Positions 37,208-46,447 of a stretch of 64,000 bases of DNA are shown here, one piece after another. Numbering within the stretch: position 1 is the stretch's first letter; each line of letters starts with the position of its first letter. The DNA lies in assembly GCF_024704835.1 (NCBI RefSeq), contig NZ_JAMXBE010000003.1:1-64000 (forward strand). Reading direction: 5' to 3'. The notes beneath the pieces were generated by a model. It saw nothing but the letters and a program-made list of their open reading frames with translations. It ran no database searches and had not been told where the DNA came from. This DNA is from Parapedobacter tibetensis (lineage in GTDB: Bacteria; Bacteroidota; Bacteroidia; Sphingobacteriales; Sphingobacteriaceae). Made by a program: the position numbers and the translations under genes.

Positions 37208-37854
37208 CTACACAAGTACTTGACTTTTTTATTGAGCAACTGATAACCAACTGCGACACACTCAAGTCATTCAATTCCGAACTCGTCGTGCTGCTCACCC
37301 CGCTGGTGCGCAAAGAACACAGCACGGCCGCGCGCCAATTGATGCTCAAGGATCATATTCCGCGCAAATTATACATCAAGCTATCGGGTTTTGCCTTGGG
37401 CTCGCGTGAGAGCTTCCGAAACCTGTTTCCGGTAGCCCCTTACCTATGGCTGGATCCTGCGTTGATGACCGATTGGCGGGCATTGCTTAAGAAAAAACCC
37501 GCAAGGTTTGACATCTCCGTTGAACAACATACCGATGTATACTCGTTAAGCCTGGCCGATATCAAATTGCTCATCGACCGCGTCCCGGAGATAAAAACAG
37601 CCCTAAGAACGCTCATGAAAGATCAAAATACATACCTGAATAGTTACGACCACAACCTGCATCAATATGACGCCAAGGAACGATACGCGCATATGGTCGA
37701 AGACTTTGGCGATTTGCTTGATAGCATCCTCAAGAAATACCAGGCCGCACACGTGGGTATCGCTCCTGAATCGCTCAGCCGCATTCTCCGCGAATTGAAC
37801 CGAAACAATTCGACACCGCCGCGTCATCCGTTGAGTATGCTGTTTGCCTTTTAA
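37204..37854 (+). CDS. Crp/Fnr-like regulator without an obvious cyclic-nucleotide domain
   Basis: A 216-residue protein. The C-terminal 80 residues look like the Crp/Fnr DNA-binding part (RYAHMVEDFGDLLDSILKKY, then GIAPESLSRILRELNR, where the LSRILREL helix is the recognition helix). The N-terminal half is divergent from a cNMP-binding fold and has no clear phosphate-binding cassette. Coupled by 4 bp to the small membrane protein. A strong palindrome follows 20 bp after its stop. Confidence 0.65.
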   Translation: MTTQVLDFFIEQLITNCDTLKSFNSELVVLLTPLVRKEHSTAARQLMLKDHIPRKLYIKLSGFALGSRESFRNLFPVAPYLWLDPALMTDWRALLKKKPARFDISVEQHTDVYSLSLADIKLLIDRVPEIKTALRTLMKDQNTYLNSYDHNLHQYDAKERYAHMVEDFGDLLDSILKKYQAAHVGIAPESLSRILRELNRNNSTPPRHPLSMLFAF

Positions 37855-37874
37855 AAAAGAAAAGCGGTATTTAG

Positions 37875-37910
37875 TTAACCAGGTTAGGCGAATCGCCTAA
37901 CCCGGGTTAA
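37875..37910. promoter_or_regulatory. Palindrome between the Crp-like and AraC genes
   Basis: GGTTAGGCGA (37882-37891), one base, TCGCCTAACC (37893-37902), extended outward by TTAACC and GGGTTAA. There is no U-run after it. It sits about 30 bp upstream of the AraC promoter box at 37933-37940, so it is more likely an operator than a terminator. Confidence 0.5.
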
Positions 37911-37932
37911 TACGGCCTGTTGCTCTTGCGGC

Positions 37933-37940
37933 TACCTTTG
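37933..37940 (+). promoter_or_regulatory. TAnnTTTG box of the AraC gene
   Basis: TACCTTTG lies 18 bases before the GTG start at 37959, which implies a very short leader. No TTTG occurs at the -33 distance; the region there is the end of the palindrome. Confidence 0.45.
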
Positions 37941-37958
37941 TAAGGTAAGCTACGAGGC

Positions 37959-38984
37959 GTGTCTGTTTTATTCCATATCGACTTTCCCTTCCAAGTCGCC
38001 GAAACCCATTACCGGGCCGGCGAGCACGCCCCGCTATGCGCCCATCCCATACCTTTTGCCAACACGGTGGTTTACCACCACCCGCGGCCAGCGGCATTCA
38101 CTGGCATCCGGCAATATTATGCAAATAGCCTGCTTACCATCGATCTTATGGAAACCCAAAGTGCAAAACCGCTCCTACTAGCTGCCCTTCCCAAGCGACA
38201 ACCCCTATACGCGCTTTCTATCGTATTGGAGGGGCACTTCCGCTTCGGATCTTCTACCCAATCCCTTTGCGCAGTATCCGCTCCCGGCACCGCTTACCTC
38301 GCCCGTATTGGTGGGCAGCAGTACCCCATCCAAGCGCCGGCTCACCTTGGGCGGTTGATCAGTATCGGCATCCATACCGCCCAATTGGCCGTTATCGGCG
38401 AAGACTTTGCCGAGCTCGCCACGCTTTTGACGGGCGACCCGAAGTCAGATCATCATTACAGCCCCTCCATCCAAGCCGATGCGCTATTCATCCGCCACCT
38501 CATTAAGCTCATCAGCCCGCTGGGCATCCAGCGGCGTAAAGACTTCAACCAGCACTTGCAAATCCACCTACCAGATGTTTTCTCCGCATTCAAGGGATTG
38601 CTCCACGGCAAGGGGCAAGCGCATTATGACCGTGACACGCTCGATGCCATCCTGACCCGCATTTCCTTAATCGTCGCCGAAACCCATCGCGCGCCCCAAC
38701 CGAAAGCGATAGCCGGCGAATTCCATATTACCCCTAAAAAACTGGAGCGCCTTTTCCAAAACAGCATGCAGCTCTCACCAACTGCCTACATCCAACAACA
38801 GCATATGGAAGCTGCAGGCACCTACCTCACAGACCACCCCGATCTGCCCATCTACGAAATCGCCGAGGTCTTTCGCTATACCCATACCGCCGCTTTCAGC
38901 AAGGCCTTTACCAAGCATCACGGCCTTTCGCCCCAAGCCTACCGGGCAACGATCAAGTTGTCCAAAACCGACACCACATACTAA
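37959..38984 (+). CDS. AraC-family transcription regulator
   Basis: A 341-residue regulator starting at GTG 37959 (VSVLFHIDFPFQVAETHYRA), placed by the promoter box just before it. The first about 200 residues are a ligand-binding part of the AraC_binding_2 type (LLLAALPKRQPLYALSIVLE, APGTAYLARIGGQQYPIQAP). The last about 100 residues are the double helix-turn-helix: AGEFHITPKKLERLFQNSMQ and IYEIAEVFRYTHTAAFSKAF ending HHGLSPQAYRATI. A transcription factor of unknown ligand; no operon partner. GC content is higher than in the left half of the window. Confidence 0.85.
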   Translation: MSVLFHIDFPFQVAETHYRAGEHAPLCAHPIPFANTVVYHHPRPAAFTGIRQYYANSLLTIDLMETQSAKPLLLAALPKRQPLYALSIVLEGHFRFGSSTQSLCAVSAPGTAYLARIGGQQYPIQAPAHLGRLISIGIHTAQLAVIGEDFAELATLLTGDPKSDHHYSPSIQADALFIRHLIKLISPLGIQRRKDFNQHLQIHLPDVFSAFKGLLHGKGQAHYDRDTLDAILTRISLIVAETHRAPQPKAIAGEFHITPKKLERLFQNSMQLSPTAYIQQQHMEAAGTYLTDHPDLPIYEIAEVFRYTHTAAFSKAFTKHHGLSPQAYRATIKLSKTDTTY

Positions 38985-39064
38985 ACCGTTTGTCTATACC
39001 AGACAACTTAATAGGCTGATTTTGAATATACCTTTGTTTTCATAACTAACGCATAGCAAGATGA

Positions 39065-39112
39065 AACCTGCATTTTCATCGCCTAAAGAAAAAGGCGATG
39101 AAAATGCAGGTT
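39065..39112 (+). repeat. Perfect 19-bp inverted repeat in the 5' leader
   Basis: Arm AACCTGCATTTTCATCGCC (39065-39083), a 10-base loop TAAAGAAAAA, and its exact reverse complement (39094-39112). It lies between the TACCTTTG box at 39029-39036 and the ATG I prefer at 39145. It could be a folding leader element or the scar of a mobile hairpin. Confidence 0.7.
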
Positions 39113-39144
39113 CCATGAGGCCATCAAGAACAAATTATTTTCGA

Positions 39145-39609
39145 ATGAAAACAAAACAATACATAACAACGAAACCCTGGGCAACACCGCCCACCCCAGC
39201 CACCACACCGGCGATGATCCAAGCCTTTTGGCAACGCCTCTTCCACGAGCGGACTACGCAGGCGGAGCTGGATTGGCTGCACGGCTTCGGCAATATGGTT
39301 TATGCGGATACCTACGCCTCGCCGTTCATCATCCGGCTGTACCACAACGACCCCAAAGACAAACGGGTGGCCTACCTGTCGGTAACGGATGGATGCGTAG
39401 AATGGCGCTTCGGCATCAAGGCAGCAGGCTTCAACCAGTGTCCGGTGGTGACCGATCCGAGACTGATTGAATGGCTGGACAGCCTGTTCTGGTGGTACAC
39501 CGCCCCTGAAGCGCAACAGAATAGCGGTAGGCTAGCCGATATGCAACGGCTCGTGGCCGAACGGATGCGTACAATCAAGAAAAAACAAGGGCTATGGAAG
39601 CGCACCTGA
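39145..39609 (+). CDS. Hypothetical protein
   Basis: A 154-residue product from ATG 39145 (MKTKQYITTKPWATPPTPAT); the frame is open to ATG 39061 but that would translate the inverted repeat. It has AFWQRLFHERTTQAELDWLH, FIIRLYHNDPKDKRVAYLSV and LIEWLDSLFWWYTAPEAQQ, a natural globular composition without a recognised family. GC-rich like the surrounding AraC-mauE block. Confidence 0.55.
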   Translation: MKTKQYITTKPWATPPTPATTPAMIQAFWQRLFHERTTQAELDWLHGFGNMVYADTYASPFIIRLYHNDPKDKRVAYLSVTDGCVEWRFGIKAAGFNQCPVVTDPRLIEWLDSLFWWYTAPEAQQNSGRLADMQRLVAERMRTIKKKQGLWKRT

Positions 39610-40094
39610 ATAATACGGCCGCCAACACGGTATTTTCGATGGGGAGCACCGTATGTCATGCCGCGGTTCCCCCGCGGTCAGCAAGCGATGGAGGCTCGGG
39701 CCGGGTGCCCCTTAATGATAACACCCCGCCCCTGCGCAAACCGGCGGTGCTGGTAACTTTTTATCCGGATCCGTCGCAAGGGACGCCAGGCACGGCGATA
39801 AGTGCTAATCTAATCCACACGGGAACGACGCCATCGAGGATGCGTCGCAACAGGTTTTCGTGGATCACCAGCGGGCTGGCGCGATTGCAAGCGCAACTTT
39901 ACAGGAAGTACCTGGAAATGGAATTGTTGGCGCTGATGCATTGCTTCATATTCCGCTACCTGCGGTTTGTGATTTGGCAGATCAACATCAGCCGGGCACA
40001 GGTGTTCCACGCGAAAACCTTTCCCTCCGTAGCCGTAACCCGATTCGTGCATGATCGCAGGCATGCGTTGTTCCGGCGCGGGGCCGTGACGTAA
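39594..40094 (+). CDS. Hypothetical protein, uncertain
   Basis: A 166-residue frame overlapping the previous gene by 16 bp. Only the C-terminal half (LQAQLYRKYLEMELLALMHC, FIFRYLRFVIWQINIS) looks like a real protein. The N-terminal half is low-information. A competing minus-strand frame covers 39810-40097. It is kept because the start is positioned as in a coupled operon, but the call is weak. Confidence 0.3.
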   Translation: MEAHLNNTAANTVFSMGSTVCHAAVPPRSASDGGSGRVPLNDNTPPLRKPAVLVTFYPDPSQGTPGTAISANLIHTGTTPSRMRRNRFSWITSGLARLQAQLYRKYLEMELLALMHCFIFRYLRFVIWQINISRAQVFHAKTFPSVAVTRFVHDRRHALFRRGAVT

Positions 40095-40232
40095 CAACCA
40101 ATCACCTAGCCCCTATCCCTTCATCGCCAAGCGGGCGATTACCTTCTGTGGGCGAGGTACCGAGGCAGCAAGGCACTGTAACGGTGAACTAGGGAAAATA
40201 AAGCTTGGTAACATCACTTAAATTTAGGCAAT

Positions 40233-41057
40233 ATGGGTACGCAGATAGTGCAAAACAAGAGTCAGACTAACGGATGGGGATCAACCGTCGCATACGGATT
40301 GTCACTGCTTTTCGTTTGCCTCTTCCTCTATACTGTTTACCACAAGGCGGTAGGTATGGAAGCCTTCGAGAAGGGTATCGCTCGCATTCCTTATTTCGGC
40401 AGCCAAGCCGGAGCCGTCGCGTCGGGTGTGTTGGCCGCCGAAGTGTTGGTATCCCTCCTGATCATCTGGCCCGATACCAATCGGCTGGGACTTTGGGGAG
40501 CGCTTTCGCTAATGGTGGTATTCACGGCATACATTGGCTCCATGTTACTTTTCGCGGAATCCCTGCCCTGCCAATGCGGTGGTGCGATCGAAAAGCTTAC
40601 CTGGCAGCAACACCTCTTATTCAACTGCGGTTTTATTGCCCTGGCCGCAGGGTTGCTGCTGTACGATTACAGGGTAAATCTTAAACAATTAATACGTAAA
40701 GCTATGTCAGCTATTACAGCTAAAGCAAAAAAAGCCACCCTCGGGATGTTGGTGGCTGCATTTGCGCTCGGGTTCAGCGCATTTACAACCAGCCATAACC
40801 GGCAGAACCAACCTTGGTATTATGATCCAAGCAAAGGCACTCCCACCCAAGCCCAAAGCTATTCGGAAGAGGAGGTCGCCGATTGTGATGATTTTGAAGA
40901 GATCATCTGCGAAATTCTTGCGCCGGCCACCAGCGCGAATCAGCCCGATATGAACCACGAGGTGTCTCCGGGTGTAACGGTGGCCGACCAGATCACCGAG
41001 GCATTGACGGGAGGGTTGAGCACCAATGCAACCGTCCAGTCCTTCCGGTCGCAGTAA
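40233..41057 (+). CDS. MauE-like redox-associated membrane protein
   Basis: A 274-residue protein with four membrane helices in the first 150 residues (GLSLLFVCLFLYTVYHKAVG, then VLAAEVLVSLLIIWPD and so on). C113 and C115 sit in SLPCQCGGAIEKLTWQQHLLFN, the motif of MauE/DoxX-like proteins that pass electrons across the membrane. A second part of about 100 residues begins near 160 and ends in a Cys pair (DCDDFEEIICEI). Bacteroidota SusC/SusD/TlpA loci often carry this gene. It is convergent with them across a bidirectional terminator. Confidence 0.8.
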   Translation: MGTQIVQNKSQTNGWGSTVAYGLSLLFVCLFLYTVYHKAVGMEAFEKGIARIPYFGSQAGAVASGVLAAEVLVSLLIIWPDTNRLGLWGALSLMVVFTAYIGSMLLFAESLPCQCGGAIEKLTWQQHLLFNCGFIALAAGLLLYDYRVNLKQLIRKAMSAITAKAKKATLGMLVAAFALGFSAFTTSHNRQNQPWYYDPSKGTPTQAQSYSEEEVADCDDFEEIICEILAPATSANQPDMNHEVSPGVTVADQITEALTGGLSTNATVQSFRSQ

Positions 41058-41080
41058 TCCGGCCGGTCACATGGGTAATT

Positions 41081-41112
41081 AAATCTGAAGGAACCCGGGT
41101 TCCTTCAGATTT
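41081..41112. terminator. Bidirectional terminator, 32-bp perfect palindrome
   Basis: AAATCTGAAGGAACCC joined directly to its reverse complement, ending TTT. It lies 24 bp after the MauE-like stop and 9 bp after the end of the SusD gene, so it can stop both converging transcripts. Confidence 0.8.
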
Positions 41113-41120
41113 TCATCAAG

Positions 41121-42503
41121 TCACCTATTTTGTGGCATACCTGTAGCCAGTATGACGTCCTGAGGCAGTAGATAAATATATTTGGGATCGTTTGGCGGCA
41201 GCGTATAAACCTGTTTGGTTGACCCATCATCGACTTCCCTCATTAACGTTTTCGCAAAACGTTCATCCTTGTTCAGCCGCCGCAGATCAGACCACCTTAC
41301 ACCCCTAAATGCCAACTCCTTACGGCGTTCACCTACAATGATTGCCAATGCCCCAGATTCTGTCGTAGCGGTGTAAGGTTCATAGGTTCCGGTTTTCCAC
41401 CTCGTTTCCAGCAATTGATTCAGGGCCGAAATTGCCTCCGCAATGCGCCCCGCCCTTGCCCTGCATTCCGCCCGTATCAGGTATAACTCGTCTGTTGCCA
41501 ATCCGGCAAAATATGTGGAGTTACTTCCGGTATAGCTACCCCGGAATCCAATATAACCGTTGCCTTTGTCGAAGTAATAAGCCGATTTCCGCAAATCGTC
41601 CTCGGCGTAGGCATGATATAATTCATCCGGAATATTTGCCCGGGTATTCAACAACAGCTGGCTTCCGTTTGTACAGAAAGCGAAATAAAGGGTTTCTTCA
41701 TGAAAGGGGGTGAATGGATAGTTGAGGCTGAAATCAAGTTGGTTGAAATCCAGGAGAGCTGCCTGCCGGGTAAGGGCAGCATCCGCCATTTCGTCTGCCA
41801 GTTCGTATTCTTCCATGGAAAGGTAGATCCGCGCCAAAGCGGCGTAAGCCGCCGTCTTGTTTGGCCTCGTTTTGTAATCGGTATGTTCCGGCAGAAGAAC
41901 AACAGCCTGCTGCAGATCATCTATAATCCGGTCGTATGTTTCTTTCACGGTAGCCCTCGTGGATTTTACATTAAAGTCGGACGTGAGACGCAGCGGAATA
42001 CCCAACCCGTCGTTGCTTCCGTTGACTTCATACGGAGCGCTGTAAAGCTGGGCCAAAAAATAGAAAGCATATCCACGGATAAAAAGCGCTTCGCCCTTCA
42101 ATATATCCCTGAGGGCTGGGTTGGCTTCCTCGATTCGGTCCAATGCTTCCAATACAACATTGGCCGTCGTGATGGCCCTGTAACTGTTTGTCCACTGCTG
42201 CCCTGTATTTGTCGGCAGGAAAAACGGCGCTGCATCCCACAGATAGATCGCCTGATCGAACGCTGGCCGGCTGGAAAAGACGCTATAATCCAGAAAATAA
42301 TCATCCGTTCCCATTTCCAGCAGGCCGGGCGCGTGTCTATTGATTTTATCTTCGTCATCCAGCAATGCCCTCAGATCTGCCAGTGTTTCCGGTGTGGAAA
42401 CAGATACGTCCGGCTTGGCGTCGAGGAATTCACTGCATGCAAACAGATTACCGAGGACAGCTCCGGCAAGCACGGCAAAAAAACATTTCTTCACGTTTTT
42501 CAT
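41121..42503 (-). CDS. SusD/RagB-family nutrient-binding lipoprotein
   Basis: A 460-residue outer-membrane lipoprotein. Lipobox LFAC with acylated C23. A helical SusD-like N-terminal domain (SEFLDAKPDVSVSTPETLAD, TPETLADLRALLDDED) and RagB-like repeats: ALDRIEEANPALRDILKGEA, then FIRGYAFYFLAQLYSAP and the closing block DELYLIRAECRARAGRIAEA plus ERRKELAFRGVRWSDLRRLN. It partners the SusC-like receptor upstream and covers its barrel. Ligand unknown; the operon carries no glycoside hydrolase or peptidase to tell. Confidence 0.92.
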   Translation of the reverse strand: MKNVKKCFFAVLAGAVLGNLFACSEFLDAKPDVSVSTPETLADLRALLDDEDKINRHAPGLLEMGTDDYFLDYSVFSSRPAFDQAIYLWDAAPFFLPTNTGQQWTNSYRAITTANVVLEALDRIEEANPALRDILKGEALFIRGYAFYFLAQLYSAPYEVNGSNDGLGIPLRLTSDFNVKSTRATVKETYDRIIDDLQQAVVLLPEHTDYKTRPNKTAAYAALARIYLSMEEYELADEMADAALTRQAALLDFNQLDFSLNYPFTPFHEETLYFAFCTNGSQLLLNTRANIPDELYHAYAEDDLRKSAYYFDKGNGYIGFRGSYTGSNSTYFAGLATDELYLIRAECRARAGRIAEAISALNQLLETRWKTGTYEPYTATTESGALAIIVGERRKELAFRGVRWSDLRRLNKDERFAKTLMREVDDGSTKQVYTLPPNDPKYIYLLPQDVILATGMPQNR

Positions 42504-42520
42504 TCTCTTAAGTATATGGG

Positions 42521-45500
42521 TTAAAAGGTTGCAGACAGACCAATCGTATAAGCCCTTGCAGGAGGCAATTCGTAATAATCAGGGTCCAGGCCCGATTGAT
42601 TGGCGCTCCAAAGCAGCGCTGCATTGTTTACATTGCAATTCACCTGTAACTGATTGGTTTTTCCCAGCCATTTCGGTTTAAACGTATAAGCAAGCCGGAT
42701 ATCCTGCAACCGTATTACGTCGCCTTTGTCGATATTGGCGTCGGAATAGGCATAAAAATTATCGCGGGCGGAATTTGCCGGATAAACCAATGAAGGCACC
42801 GTGGTGATCCGCTCATCGCCGGGCGCCTGCCAGCGTCGGTCAAAATCACGGTGTGTTGCCCAGGAATTGAACAGCGCAGCGTAATTGATCGTTTGGCGCT
42901 GGAAATAATGCCCGAATTTATACGTAATGTTGATAAAGAGCTCCACCCCTTTCCACCGGAAACTATTCTGCAGCGAGCCATAATAAGGCGGCAGGGCTGT
43001 ACCGTGGTAACGGAGGTACTGCATGGAATCCGCCAGCAAACCGGAATAGTTCTTGGATACTTCGCCGGCCAGGAACCCTTGCGGATCGCCGGTCTGCGGA
43101 TCAAGACCGGCAAACCGGTAGGAGAATATCGGGTACAATGGCTTATCCAAGGTGGGAAGCAAAGATGTACCGGCGTAGGAAGCATAGGTAAGGGAAGCAT
43201 GTTGGGCACCGTAATATTTCGTGACCCGGCTGGTATTATTTGATAACAGTACCGTGGAGTTCCACTCGAATGCACCGTTCAAATTGCGGGTAGTGACTTG
43301 GATATCAAATCCACGTCCCTTTACCTCGCCCACGTTGCGGCGGATGCTCGAAAAACCGGTCGTTGGGTCAAGCGCATCGTCTGTTATGAGGTCTGTGGAT
43401 TTCTTGGTGTAGTATTCAAACGTGCCGCTTACCCTGCCGCCAAACACCGAGAAGTCGATGGCATAGTTGATCATGCGCACGTCTTCCCATTTGAGCTGCG
43501 GGTTGGGCAACGTGGTTATCATAGCCCGGCCAAGGTTGGTCCGCCACGAACTCGACGGCGAAAGGTAGGTAATTACCGGCAACGTGCTCGCCATGCCCCC
43601 GGAATTGCCACTGTGCCCGTAGGTCGCGCGGACCTTCAATAAGTCCAGCCACTGGACACCCGTAAGGAATCGCTCTCTTGTGGCAACCCATGCTGCGCCA
43701 GCCGACCACAGCGGATTCCACCGGTCATTGGTGGCCACGCCAAACAGGTTGGACGCATCGCGGCGGGCTGAAAGCGATACGATATACTTCCTGTCGTAAG
43801 AATATGCGCCATTCCCGTAAAACGACACGAATCTACGCAGGCCGGCATCCAGACCGCCATACCAGTCGACCCTGCTATCGCCTGCCAGCCCCCCGTATAC
43901 CGGGTAGGTATTCACATAATCCACCTGCTGTGTAGTGAGCAGGTGCTCGTTGTAACCGTAAGCACGGAACCCACTGGATTTATCCGGTCGGTGGGAGACT
44001 TCCGACCCTACAAATACCGTCACATTTTGTATCCCGCGGAATGTGCGGTCCATATTGAGCTGTAAGCGAACTCGGTGGCTTTCCATCCCCGAATTAGCGC
44101 TGTTGAGGATACCGCCCGGCGGAATGATATGGGTCACGGATTCACCCGCGACCTGCGTAAACCGGTTAATTTCGTTTCGGGCGTAGAACGAACGCTCGCT
44201 ATATACCGTTTGCATCTCGCCCATCTGTTTTTCAAAAGCGTACAGACCCTCAATCTTCAGCCAGTCCGTAATGCCGTAGTTCACATTCAGATTCGCTATC
44301 AGATGCTGCGTCCGGCGGTTCATGCCAGCGTTGTGCCGTTCATCATACGGCCGCATCTTCCAATCCAGCAACTTGCCGTTCCCCGCGGTATCAACGAAAT
44401 TATAGTTGTATTGATACGGTATTGCCAGTGCCTCGCCGCCATCCCCGACCAATCTGGCGTAAGGGTATAAATTAGATTTTCCGCCACCCACAACGATGGG
44501 ATATGATGTCGCCGCACCCACGCCGTTGGCTGTGTTCGATTGCGTGTATGCGACCACGGTCTGCAGTTCCATCCGCTCCACCGGCTTCAGCGTATTGGTG
44601 GCCCGCAGCGTCAACCTGCCCATGTGGTTGTTTATGGTCGTGCCTGCATTGTCGTCATAACCCACGGAAAGGCGGTAAGCACTACGGGAATCACCTCCTG
44701 ATAGGGAGACGTTGTATTGCTGTTTTACGGACGGGCGGTAGAAATAGCGCATCATCTCCTCGCGGTAATCATAGCCGCGGTAACCATCAATAGCCGCCAT
44801 CGCATCAGCCTCGTTTAGCAACCCGTTATCACGCTTGTGGAGGATATCCACTACAGGCGAAAAGACATACCGCCTGGCGTTGACACCGTTGAGCTGGGTA
44901 TCATAAAATCCATTTTCATACAACATCAGCTCCATATCGATGAAGTCAGCGGCACGCATGTGCGGATAGTAATAGAGGTTTGGCTTTTCACCGACGGTAG
45001 CGTTAGCGGTCGCAGAAATCTGCGTTGGCTGGTCGGCCAACGGTTTTTTCATATTGATAACGATGACACCGTTTCCGGCCCGTGCACCCCATATCGACGT
45101 AGCGGCGGCGTCCCTGAGCAGTGTTACCGATTCCACATCGTTTGGGTTGATGTTACCGATGTCACCTTCGAAAGGGAAGTTATCCACGACGACGAGTGGC
45201 TGTGTAAGCGCATCGGAAAGCGTATTGATACCGCGGATGTTGAGCCGCGGAGCCGACCCGGATCGGTTGTCGAATTGCAGCCCCGGGGCAATACCATCCA
45301 GCCGTTCGAGGATATTGGTGGTGATCCGGTTGTTCAGCAATGCACTATCCAGCTGCACGAATGAACCGGTTGCCCGCTCCTTCGGTATGCGTTGGTAGCC
45401 TGTGCTCACGACTACCTCTTCCAATATCCGGGCCTCTCCGGTGAGTATGACCTTCAGGAATGAAGTGCTATCATTGAAATGTGCGGTATATCCGTGGTAT

Positions 45501-45724
45501 CCGACGTGGGAGATATGGATCGCCCCCGCAGACAGCGGGGTATTGAACTGGAAGAGCCCCCGCGCATCCGAGAAAACGATCTGGCCTCCCGTCCCGATGC
45601 TGATGCTGGCCTTTTCGATTGGCCGTCCATCCACATCTACGACCGAGCCTTTGATCTTATGCTGGGTACGTCCTTTGTGTATGCCCAGCAGCATACAGCT
45701 AACTATAAGAAAATAGATTTTCAT
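42521..45724 (-). CDS. SusC/RagA-family TonB-linked outer-membrane receptor
   Basis: A 1067-residue receptor. Signal peptide at the start; carboxypeptidase-regulatory-like domain about 22-105 (KGSVVDVDGRPIEKASISIG); plug about 115-230 (FVQLDSALLNNRITTNILER with the SusC block LNIRGINTLSDALTQPLVVV, VESVTLLRDAAATSIWGARA and NGVIVINMKKP). A barrel follows to the C-terminal aromatic. It lies 17 bp before SusD on the same strand and 5 bp after the TlpA-like gene. The three are one operon, taking up an unknown large nutrient. Confidence 0.93.
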   Translation of the reverse strand: MKIYFLIVSCMLLGIHKGRTQHKIKGSVVDVDGRPIEKASISIGTGGQIVFSDARGLFQFNTPLSAGAIHISHVGYHGYTAHFNDSTSFLKVILTGEARILEEVVVSTGYQRIPKERATGSFVQLDSALLNNRITTNILERLDGIAPGLQFDNRSGSAPRLNIRGINTLSDALTQPLVVVDNFPFEGDIGNINPNDVESVTLLRDAAATSIWGARAGNGVIVINMKKPLADQPTQISATANATVGEKPNLYYYPHMRAADFIDMELMLYENGFYDTQLNGVNARRYVFSPVVDILHKRDNGLLNEADAMAAIDGYRGYDYREEMMRYFYRPSVKQQYNVSLSGGDSRSAYRLSVGYDDNAGTTINNHMGRLTLRATNTLKPVERMELQTVVAYTQSNTANGVGAATSYPIVVGGGKSNLYPYARLVGDGGEALAIPYQYNYNFVDTAGNGKLLDWKMRPYDERHNAGMNRRTQHLIANLNVNYGITDWLKIEGLYAFEKQMGEMQTVYSERSFYARNEINRFTQVAGESVTHIIPPGGILNSANSGMESHRVRLQLNMDRTFRGIQNVTVFVGSEVSHRPDKSSGFRAYGYNEHLLTTQQVDYVNTYPVYGGLAGDSRVDWYGGLDAGLRRFVSFYGNGAYSYDRKYIVSLSARRDASNLFGVATNDRWNPLWSAGAAWVATRERFLTGVQWLDLLKVRATYGHSGNSGGMASTLPVITYLSPSSSWRTNLGRAMITTLPNPQLKWEDVRMINYAIDFSVFGGRVSGTFEYYTKKSTDLITDDALDPTTGFSSIRRNVGEVKGRGFDIQVTTRNLNGAFEWNSTVLLSNNTSRVTKYYGAQHASLTYASYAGTSLLPTLDKPLYPIFSYRFAGLDPQTGDPQGFLAGEVSKNYSGLLADSMQYLRYHGTALPPYYGSLQNSFRWKGVELFINITYKFGHYFQRQTINYAALFNSWATHRDFDRRWQAPGDERITTVPSLVYPANSARDNFYAYSDANIDKGDVIRLQDIRLAYTFKPKWLGKTNQLQVNCNVNNAALLWSANQSGLDPDYYELPPARAYTIGLSATF

Positions 45725-45729
45725 GAGAT

Positions 45730-46284
45730 TTAGATGTTTTTGGATTTCAGGAGAATGATCAATTGATCATTATGTACGAATTCGTTGTTTGTGATGGCCA
45801 GTATCTTGCCCTTGGGGCTTATCCAAACGTAGTGCGGTATGGCCGAATGCGGGAATCGCTTGATGAGGTATTCATCATAAACGATCGATGGCAGTGAGGC
45901 CCCGCCCTGTTCGGTTAAGGTAGTTCGATAGGTATACGCTACTTTTTCGTAGGTATCCCGCCTACGCTTTACATTTACCAGCATCACAGCAAGCTCATCC
46001 GAAAATTCGGCTTTCAGCGCTTCGAGTTTAGGGAGATTATTACGGCAATAGCCGCACCATGTGGCCCAAAAATCCAGGATGAGGAATTTGCCTTTGTATT
46101 GTTCCAGCGACATCCACGAGGTGTCACCGTTGTGGTAAACCAAATGCTTCGTTGTCCAGAATTCAGCAGGTACCCGCGCGCCCACTTGGAGTGTCTGCGG
46201 TTCGACCACCCCTGCCTCCCGCTGCGCGTCCGTTTGTGCATACAGGCCGGTAGCCGAAGTGAAAAGCAGAAAAGCAATCACCAT
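45730..46284 (-). CDS. TlpA-type thioredoxin-fold protein
   Basis: A 184-residue protein from ATG 46284 (MVIAFLLFTSATGLYAQTDA, a weak signal peptide). The frame stays open upstream to 47253, but that stretch is low-information. Thioredoxin fold with LILDFWATWCGYCRNNLPKL, the redox pair C77/C80. Part of the TlpA/AhpC family acting as a periplasmic thiol-disulphide reductase. It is first of the operon with SusC and SusD, and may serve disulphide bonds in the exported proteins. A GC-rich hairpin (46299-46324) lies 15 bp before the start. Confidence 0.8.
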   Translation of the reverse strand: MVIAFLLFTSATGLYAQTDAQREAGVVEPQTLQVGARVPAEFWTTKHLVYHNGDTSWMSLEQYKGKFLILDFWATWCGYCRNNLPKLEALKAEFSDELAVMLVNVKRRRDTYEKVAYTYRTTLTEQGGASLPSIVYDEYLIKRFPHSAIPHYVWISPKGKILAITNNEFVHNDQLIILLKSKNI

Positions 46285-46298
46285 CACCCCCAAAGCGA

Positions 46299-46324
46299 GG
46301 CCCAGCCCGCTACGGGCTGGGGCC
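46299..46324 (-). promoter_or_regulatory. GC-rich hairpin just before the TlpA start
   Basis: GGCCCAGCCCG, CTA, CGGGCTGGGGCC, with one bulged G. On the minus strand it ends 15 bases before the ATG, where it could hide the ribosome-binding site or work as an attenuator. It lies inside the open frame that extends upstream. Confidence 0.45.
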
Positions 46325-46447
46325 TTCGCGTGGGTACAAACACATGATTCTTCACTGTTCTTTCGACAAGTGCGTACAAATGGGCCAAGCTGCCACGGGC
46401 TTCGAGCTGCCCCCATCCTCCATTGCGATATTCTTGCCCTACCTTTG

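Noticed and set aside
39810-40097. Minus-strand ORF of 95 residues
   Set aside because: Arginine/histidine-rich frame typical of GC-rich antisense; the plus-strand frame is more protein-like.
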